The notes under the pieces: model-generated | Told to the model about the DNA's origin: nothing | Seen by the model: only the letters and a program-made list of their open reading frames with translations | Databases searched by the model: none | Shown: piece after piece, positions 56,988-64,000 of the stretch | Layout: each line of letters opens with the position of its first letter | Numbering within the stretch: position 1 is the stretch's first letter | NCBI GenBank assembly: GCA_965153455.1 | Contig: OZ234499.1 | Span: 13,884,271-13,948,270 of the forward strand | DNA length: 64,000 nucleotides | Source of the DNA: Sphagnum compactum | Lineage: Eukaryota > Bryophyta > Sphagnopsida > Sphagnales | Reading direction: 5' to 3' | Made by a program: the position numbers and the translations under genes

Positions 56988-58275
56988 CGCTACAAGAAAT
57001 CACAATTTATTTGATTGGAAAACTAAATGAAAAACCAGTCATTTTGACATTTGGTCAAATTGAACATTTAATCATATTAGACAAGTCAACTTCAACACAT
57101 CCAACATGACTAATGGTTTTCTTAGCTGATCGTAAAATGGTCTTGTTGACTAATCAAATTGGACAAAAATTTGGGCAGCCCAAAAAAATTAATTAAAAAA
57201 ATAGTTCAATTTGTAGATATAAAAATATAAATAATAAATACCTACCTACCCACCCACCCATGGCCTATATACCCACCATGGCCTCCTACCTACCTATCCA
57301 CAACCCACCTATGTATTATGCATTTACACACATGTACAAGGTAGATATACAAATATACATACTCCACATAGTATATGTTGGTAAAAGGATTTGGACTTTG
57401 ATCTTTTTGGTTCCACACCAATGTTTTGACGATCAAACCACCCCACCACTTTGTAAAACAGTATAATTTTAAATGGATTTAACATGTATCCTTGAACTTC
57501 CATGAAATGTTTTGTCAATGTGTATAACAACATTCAAACGTCAATTTTTTTCATATGTAAATTAGTAAATACCTAACTAAGTAGATAGGTAGGGTACACA
57601 TGCCTACCTACCTATGTTTTTAAATGTTCATACCTACTTATGTAAACTATAGGTAAGTATGTAAGTAAATCTAGGTAGGTAGATAAATAAACAAAATACA
57701 TGTAGGTAGGTAGGTAGATAAATAGGTAACTTTGGTAAATAAATAGTATAAAAGTAGTAAGCAAGTAGGACATAAGTAGGTAGATGGTAAGTAAGTAGGT
57801 AAATACGTAGGTAAGTAGGTCATAGGTATGTAGATGGTAGGTAAATAGTTAGGTAAATAAATAGGATATAGGTAAATAGATGGTAGGTAAATAGGTAGGT
57901 AGGTAGGTAGGACATATTTAGATAAATAAATAGGTATGTGTTAGGTAAGTAGGTACGTAGGTAGGTAACTTAATAGGCATAGCAGGTAGGCTAGCTAACT
58001 AAATTAATATGGCCAATTTGACTAAGCATGGCCATTTAGTATGGCTGATTTTACTAGGCCATGGGCATCTTGATGGACCATTTTAAAAATTGGTCTTTCT
58101 TTACTAGATGTATGATTTAGCACTTCGTCAAAATGATCATTTTAGTCAAAAAAACCAACCAAAAGAATCATGTGTCTTTCATGCCCCTTGCGTTTAGTCA
58201 AAATGAACATCTTTTTGGTCAATGTGGACACTTTAGTCAAGTTGAACCTTTGAGAAACCATGATTTCTTGTAGTG
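56988..58275 (+). mobile_element. non-autonomous CACTA-like transposon, copy 1
   Basis: The left end reads CGCTACAAGAAATCAC. The right end, reverse complemented, reads CACTACAAGAAATCATGG, the classic CACTA (En/Spm) terminus. Subterminal regions carry many TTGACTAA / TTAGTCAA words on both strands, as expected for transposase-binding repeats of this superfamily. Flanking triplets are AAA and AAT, so a 3-bp target duplication is near but not exact. The 1.29-kb element has no transposase and a tetranucleotide array inside. The same family appears inverted at 63306. Confidence 0.75.
57565..57990 (+). repeat. GTAG tetranucleotide array inside CACTA-like copy 1
   Basis: Degenerate GTAG/GTAA units (TAGGTAGGTAAGTAGG and similar) run for about 420 bases. 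Interruptions are single-base changes. It also appears as CTAC on the opposite strand at 63590-63925 in the second element. Confidence 0.85.
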
Positions 58276-58344
58276 AATTTTTTGCACATGGGATGAATTA
58301 ATCAAAACATTTAACCCAAAACAAAAAGAAAGATTATGCACAAT

Positions 58345-58565
58345 TTTAAGCTACCTACCTTCCTAACCTATTTATCTACCTAACTAGATAGGTACTTAGT
58401 TTGACTTGCCCACCTAGGTCAACCTATGTATGTACCTACTTAAGTACCTACCTATATGAATAGGTATTTAGCCTAGGAAGGTAAGATCTACCTACCTACC
58501 TTTTTACCTAAATTGGTAGGTAGGTATATAACTTAAGTTTGTGGGCATTTACTTATGTATCTACC
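58345..58565. repeat. mixed CTAC/GTAG degenerate array outside the CACTA-like element
   Basis: CTACCTACCTT, CCTACCTACCT and GGTAGGTAGGTA words occur in both orientations within 220 bases, some 70 bases past the right terminus of copy 1. This is palindromic on a small scale. Confidence 0.65.
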
Positions 58566-58859
58566 AACCTAATATTAATATTTTGTATTAAATTCATTTT
58601 TAAATGCCATGTGGAACATTTACATTGGACCATGTGCCATAATATAAGATCATCCAAGCATTTGAATTGAATGTCCCCTATTATTTCAAAATAATAATAA
58701 TATTTATATTTTAATAAATTACATATTAAAACACATGACAACACATCATTTGTCCTCAATAGTGACCAAAATAGTTGCATTTAATCACATGTGATAATAC
58801 ATATACAATATAATCAAAAGATGAACTTGTGTTTGTTGAATTTTTCTTTTATCCAATAC

Positions 58860-58991
58860 CTCATGTTGTTTGCAACTAATGTCACATGTGACTTATCCAA
58901 GGCGAATAAAGGGATTTTAATCACAAATGTCATTTGTGACTAAAAATTTAGTCATTGAAATCAAGTGAAAATATGTGTTTTTCTTCTAGAG
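58860..58991 (-). mobile_element. possible terminus of a second CACTA family
   Basis: Reverse complemented from 58991 it reads CTCTAGAAGAAAAACACATA, then a subterminal TTTTTAGTCACAAATGACAT. Those resemble CACTA-type ends and subterminal repeats. Motifs such as TTAGTTGCAAA also occur near 53990-54020, so the partner end could be there, across the AT-rich block and the nested copy 1. The partner is not proven. Confidence 0.35.
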
Positions 58992-60250
58992 ATTAACAAA
59001 GGACAAGTAGTCATTAAATGTTCGATATGGCACTTTTCATCTTATAGTCATTAAAGGACAAATCATATATAATGTTGAGGTGTCATATAATGAATGACTA
59101 GAATATCTAGGTGTAGATGAAATCAAACGAACCAAAATTGATGTCAAAACATCATTTTTTTTTACAATTCTTGTTACATTTATTTATGTGGTGCCACTTT
59201 AATGGCATGTGAATCTTGGAAAATTGTGTTTATTGAACAATATGGATATTGAAAAATCTAAAATGAGTCATTAAAAATTTCAAAATCCAAATTTAATTTG
59301 AACAAAAGATGTTTAACAATTTCATTCAATAACAATACTTTCACAAAGGGCCCCTTAATTTTCATAATACAATTTCTTTCATCCTTAATTTTTGTAATAA
59401 TAGGGTACTATTAAAAACATCTAAAAACATTCAAATTTTCATTATTTTTCAACTTTTTGTTTATCGAAATTTACGGTATTTTTAAAGTTCATGAGTCTTT
59501 TACAACATGTAAATGTGATGCAATGTATATGTTGTATATAAAAAAAACAATTGTAGCTTATAATATAAAAAACTAAAATTGAAAATGTTAACATGTTTTG
59601 GTATGGTTTGAAATTGTGACAAATTTTCAAAACAAAACACAAAATCTAACAAAATTTGTACACATTCAAAAAACTTTATTTATTCAAAATTGACTGTAAA
59701 AAAACATATGACATATTGGGGCAACCACAAATGAAATAAACAAAAAGTTTCAAAATATTTCATTTGAAAATTCTTCTTTATGAAAACATTTTTTTTTTGC
59801 AAATGGATCCAAAAAGGACAATAATCTTAAATGCAAAGTAAACACATTGGCTCATTAAATGTCATTTGGACCCATATGATTAAGAAACATTGGACCCTTT
59901 AATTACTCAAATTTATACCTAGATTAAAATTATTTTTCTAGATTATTATTAAGAAATAATTTTTAATAGGTAGGTAGGTAGATAAGTAGGTAATAAGTCT
60001 AGGTAAGTCAAAAAATGCAAGTATTTAGGTAGTAGCTTAATTCGCCTAACCTTACCTACATAAAATATTTCACCTACCTGTTTAACTACCCTAATCTAAC
60101 CTACTTACCCTAACCCTTGGGAACATTCATGATTGGGGTATCCCCCCAAAACCCATAGGACCAAACAATTTAGGACTTTAGGCCAGGTGCCACAATCTTT
60201 TTGTTCATTTTTTTCTTGGATTCCTATTAGTTGGTTCAAATAAAAAAAAT
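58992..60250. other. AT-rich intergenic DNA with a small GTAG/CTAC array
   Basis: A short tetranucleotide array lies at about 59966-60110 (GTAGGTAGGTAGATAAGTAG, then CCTACC words). Otherwise nothing is recognised. Confidence 0.5.
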
Positions 60251-60279
60251 GTGCGATTTTCAAGTTTCGACTAGGGTTT

Positions 60280-62190
60280 AGCACTCCTTCTCCTCTCTCT
60301 CTCTCTCGTGCACACACACTCTCTCCTTTCCCTCCCAAGGAATGTTATTCAAGGTCCATGATTATGCATTTTTTAGCGCTCACCTAACATTTGTTGCTGC
60401 AACACCTTGAGCATATGTTGCTTTGAGCATTTGTTGCACCTTGTTCAAATTCCTTGCCACAGATCGTTTCCACATTTGCTAGTTCTCGCTTGAGCAATTT
60501 TGGTAAGCCATGGCTCCTCTATTAGTTTGCAATGCCATTTTGTAGAAAGTTTGAAAGTTGAAAATTTCTTTTAGATTTATTTTTCTATTGTTGAATTTGT
60601 TGCACAAATTGTCTGCAATTTGTTTCTAGAACTTTAAATTCTTTCTTACGATGGATGCAACTTGGTTTGCAACAAACAAATTGTGAATGAAGGTGATGAT
60701 GCTACAAAGTTAAACAACAAGGATGTGGTTGTTGAAGAAATCAATAGCTTTTCAGCTAAAAGATTGAGAAGAATGGATGGAAGTCTGATAAAAAGCTTGA
60801 TGTTGTGTCAAAATTCAAAGTAGAATAGTTATATTCCAAAGTTACAGGCAAGCCCAAGGTTGAAAACAAGTTATTATTTCTTATGTTTGCAAGGGCCATA
60901 GTTGTTGAATCAAAAGGCATTCATGTGCATTAGGCTACTTATGCTACCCATGTCCATGCCTTTAGAGGCTTGATTAGAACTATTAAAGAAAAGTCACAAA
61001 TTAAGAAAGAGAAGGAAGGTTTACTAATAGCGAGAATTTTTAACCCTAATTGACCACCGAAAGCTCAAAAGTCTACACATTCAATGTTTACTAAACCAAC
61101 ATGTATAGGAAGCTTGTCCGGACCTCCAACGTCCTTTGTTGATTTGAAGTCAAAACCTAGTTCTAAACTAAGAGTGATGAGAAACAAGGGCTCAATGAGG
61201 AGGGTTATGCAACCTCCTAGGTAGTTAGTAGAGGACATGGAGAGGATTAAAGGTTTTGTGTCTTGCAAACAAGGTCTGTGTGATTTGTTGAAAAAGAAGT
61301 TGGATGTGTTGAAATGCACCAAGGAGAGTGCAGAGAGAAACGTTTGGAGGAATCAGCTTTTCCTTTTTGACAAAAGTATGTTACATGATCGAGCATTACA
61401 CGATGCTAAAAAAAATCACGAAAAGACTAAAGTGGCTAGAGTAGTTGCTAAGAATTTTAAAAAGTGTCTAGCTTGTCTCTTGCAACAAGCAAGAGAGTCG
61501 CCCACAAATGGAAAGCTTGAAGTTATGGAGGAACAAGATGTTAAGGTTAGTGAGTTGAAGAAGCAAATTGTTTATGAATGGAACCCAAGTGTTTAAAGCT
61601 AAGTTTGTTGAGGGTATAGATGAGAGGACTATGAGATGTGCCCCTTAATCTTTATTCACTACTAAAATTGAGTGTAAGACAAATGAATAAGAATTAAATA
61701 ACATGATTTTGAAATTGAAACTACATCCAAGAGGTTACAAAAATTGTGAAAATACCAAAATAGGTGAAAAATGAAGTTTAAACCAAAACAGGGAGGTGGT
61801 CTTAGCTTGTATCCAGTTCCCATTTTGTTTAATCTTATACTGCCTAAAAAAACTTCATTTCTGTTGAATGCATGTCCAATTTGTGATTTCTAGTATGCAT
61901 GTGACAATCACATTTTGGTTAAATGTGGGCATTCATATCATCCATGGTGCATTTTGGAACACACAAAATCAAATTCTACTTGCTTCATTCTTGATTGCAA
62001 CATGCCATTTTTTACTAAATGGTGTCATGTTTGGGGCATTCACAAGCATGCAACTCCAAAAAGTTCAACCAAAGGTCTTACTTTTTCAAAAGACTTGAAA
62101 TGGAATAGCACAAGTATAATGTCAAAATCTGGTAAGATTTTTTTTTTGCCTAAGTTCAATTTTGAAGTCTATCTTCCTACAACCTTTTAG
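60280..62190 (+). pseudogene. decayed gene with coiled-coil-like and RING-like segments
   Basis: A CT-rich leader-like stretch (60285-60330) is followed by broken coding sense. One intact frame, 61237-61596, starts MERIKGFVSCKQGLCDLLKK and is Lys/Glu-rich, probably helical, ending WNPSV. A second piece at 61861-62190 reads NACPICDF, a TAG stop, then YACDNHILVKCGHSYHPWC and, further on, C-x5-C and WCHVWGI. C-x2-C, C-G-H, H-x2-C and two later Cys resemble a RING-like zinc fold. Stops at 60835, 60932, 61052 and 61891 break it. I cannot name the family; it could be a host gene or a transposon-borne gene. Introns are possible and would change which stops count. Confidence 0.5.
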
Positions 62191-63305
62191 AATGAGAAAA
62201 ATGAAGAGTCTATTTTCAGAAAACTTGATGAAGTCTTATGTGAAGATCTATTTTCTTGCAACTTTTTGTCCATTGCCCATTCATGATCAAAAAACTTGTT
62301 CAGGTTCATGCCTATGGCAAATTCTTGTATGTGAAATACATTACAAGTCCTAATATGGACCTTCAACTATCTATGGTTGTTTTTGAAGTCCTACTTATTA
62401 GTTTGCATTTTTTAAGAAGTAAATTTCTTTAAGTCCTAGATGTCCTATGTATATGATTCAATAAATTTCTTTAAGTCCTAACTTTCTTACATATATGGAA
62501 CTCATATATTCCTTTTATTTTCCTAACTATCTTGGTGCCATCATATACAGTTCTTGTACAAAAGTCTTGTGGTTATAAGTAGTTGTAAAGTTTAGGAACC
62601 TTCTTTTAGGAACTTCAGAAATTTCAATGGAATCCTTTGTGAAAGTAGTATTTTGTTTCAAAAGTCCAAGAACCGTTTTGCAAAAACTTCAAAAAATTTG
62701 ATAAAGTCCTTCGTGAATATCAATAATTACCTGCAATCCTCGAGTTTAGGAAATATTTGGCAAGAACTTTAGGAAACTTGATAAATTTTTTTATGAAGAT
62801 CAATAGTTGTATGCATTCCTAGAGTCTAAGGAACTATTTATAGGAATTGCAAGAAACTTGATACAATCTTTTTAGTTAATCACTACTTGTATAAAGTCAT
62901 AACTAAATCCAGAAAATACTTCATCAGATACTTATATCAAGAAATTTTAGGACAATGGATCTAACAAAACATTCAAGTAAGTTGATATAGAACTTAAGTG
63001 AGGGAGAATTGAATTCCTAGCAACCAACAAATGTTTGTCTTTTTGCAACCCACCAAAACTCACATTTCATGTTATAATCTAGGTCAAGAAACTTGAAATA
63101 TGTTTTGTTCAATTTGTTCACTAAATTTTTCATTCAATTTTATGTATGAAGATGGTTTTACCCTAGGAACATTGATTCGAAGCCCAACACCATTTAATGG
63201 TGAGATTCAAATGTGGCAAATTCCTGACATTAATGACAAAACCAATGTCCCTTTGATCTACACAATAGTTCAAGTTATAGCACATGTGTTTAAAGTTTCT
63301 ACTAA
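62191..63305. other. AT-rich intergenic DNA, no gene recognised
   Basis: About 62380-62900 repeats loose variants of AACTTGATAAAGTCCT and TTTAGGAAC words, which may be an old tandem repeat. No coding sequence is supported. Confidence 0.45.
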
Positions 63306-64000
63306 CATTACAAAAAATCATGGTTTTTCAAAAAGTTCAACTTGACTAAAGTGTCCACATTGACCAAAATGATGTTCACTTTGACTAAAGGCACGGGGCA
63401 TGAAAAACACATGGTTCTTTTGGTTGGTTTTTTCGACTAAAGTGACCATTTTGACCAAGTGTTAAGTTGTACATCTAATTAAAAAGAACAATTTTTTTAA
63501 ATGGTCCATCAAGATGCCCATGGTTTAGTCAAATCGGCCATACTTAGTCAAATTGGCCATATTAATTTGGGTAGTTAGCCTACTTGTTATGCCTACTAGG
63601 CTACCTACCTACTTACCTACCATCTATCTACCTACCTATGTCCTATCTACCTACCTACCTACCTACCTACCTACCTACTTGCCTACCATCTACTTACCTA
63701 TGTTTTACCTACCTACCTATGTCCTATGTCCTACCATCTACCTACTTACCTACCTATTTATCTATTTACTTACTTATTATCTACCTACCTACCTATGTTT
63801 ATTTATTTATCTACCTACCTAATATCTACCTACATACCTACTTGTAGTTTACATAAGTAGGTATGTACATTTAAAAACATAGGTAGGTAAACATGTGCAC
63901 CTACCTATCTACCTAGTTAGGTACCTATTAATCTACTTATGAAAAAAATTGAAGTTTAAATGTTCTTATCCACATTGACAAAAAAATCATGGAAGTTCAA
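63306..64000 (-). mobile_element. non-autonomous CACTA-like transposon, copy 2, inverted, cut by the window end
   Basis: It starts CATTACAAAAAATCATGG, a decayed CACTACAAGAAATCATGG. From there to the window edge it matches copy 1 (56988-58275) read backwards: GTTCAACTTGACTAAAGTGT, ATGGTCCATCAAGATGCCCA, TTAGTCAAATTGGCCATA, the tetranucleotide array, and ACATTGACAAAAAAATCATG at the edge. By comparison with copy 1 roughly 0.5 kb should continue outside. Confidence 0.75.
63590..63925 (+). repeat. CTAC tetranucleotide array inside CACTA-like copy 2
   Basis: Near-perfect CTAC runs (CTACCTACCTACCTACCTAC at about 63650) with interruptions CTATCT and CTTACC. Open frames giving YLPTYLPT-type strings are products of the array, not proteins. 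Confidence 0.9.

Noticed and set aside
63553-63847. Two overlapping open frames encoding YLPTYLPT-type repeats
   Set aside because: They are translations of the CTAC tetranucleotide array inside the CACTA-like element; any frame through such an array is open.
57565-63925. CRISPR-like regular repeats
   Set aside because: The repeats are short contiguous tetranucleotides without unique spacers, in a plant nuclear context.

Overview
This looks like nuclear DNA of a land plant with a large, repeat-rich genome. The one intact gene encodes a GRAS-family transcription factor of the SCARECROW type, a family typical of land plants. The rest is AT-rich and filled with decayed plant-type transposons (hAT, CACTA-like, two LINE types, PIF/Harbinger-like MITEs, a tRNA-related SINE). 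The style of the LINE and hAT families, the unusually long SCARECROW protein and the low gene density made me think of a fern or other seed-free vascular plant. That is inference from memory of protein families; the species cannot be fixed from the sequence alone. No prokaryotic features (operons, ribosome binding sites, CRISPR) are present.

Layout. 1-4.2 kb: AT-rich intergenic DNA without a recognisable gene. 4.2-10.9 kb: a MITE, a tandem array, then a 4.9-kb degenerate hAT element (5654-10526) with a near-perfect 8-bp target duplication, a dead minus-strand transposase and a 1.1-kb internal minisatellite; an inverted relative of the first tandem array lies just past it. 10.9-17.0 kb: intergenic DNA with a MITE and two degenerate tandem repeats. 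17.04-20.19 kb: the SCARECROW gene, minus strand, one uninterrupted GC-rich reading frame. 20.2-22.4 kb: its probable long leader and promoter, rich in CT/GA arrays, with two candidate TATA boxes and canonical splice donors. 22.4-26.7 kb: intergenic DNA and MITEs.

27.0-31.6 kb: a minus-strand LINE with ORF1, apurinic-type endonuclease and reverse transcriptase, broken by stops and frameshifts. Beside its 5' end is a short plus-strand reading frame that looks like a chloroplast transit peptide. 32-46 kb: MITEs, tandem repeats, a SINE, telomere-like repeats and a perfect 27-bp hairpin at 41.9 kb. 46.1-48.3 kb: a 5'-truncated second LINE of a different type, with a nuclease-like C-terminus. 49-54 kb: intergenic DNA. 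54-56.9 kb: an extremely AT-rich block. 57.0-64.0 kb: two CACTA-like non-autonomous elements in opposite orientation, each carrying a GTAG/CTAC tetranucleotide array, flanking 5 kb that holds a decayed gene with a RING-like zinc-binding motif.

Functionally, only the SCARECROW gene is likely to be a working host gene. The other coding-like segments are transposon remains or gene fragments. No annotation here rests on a database search; similarity calls are from recognised motifs.
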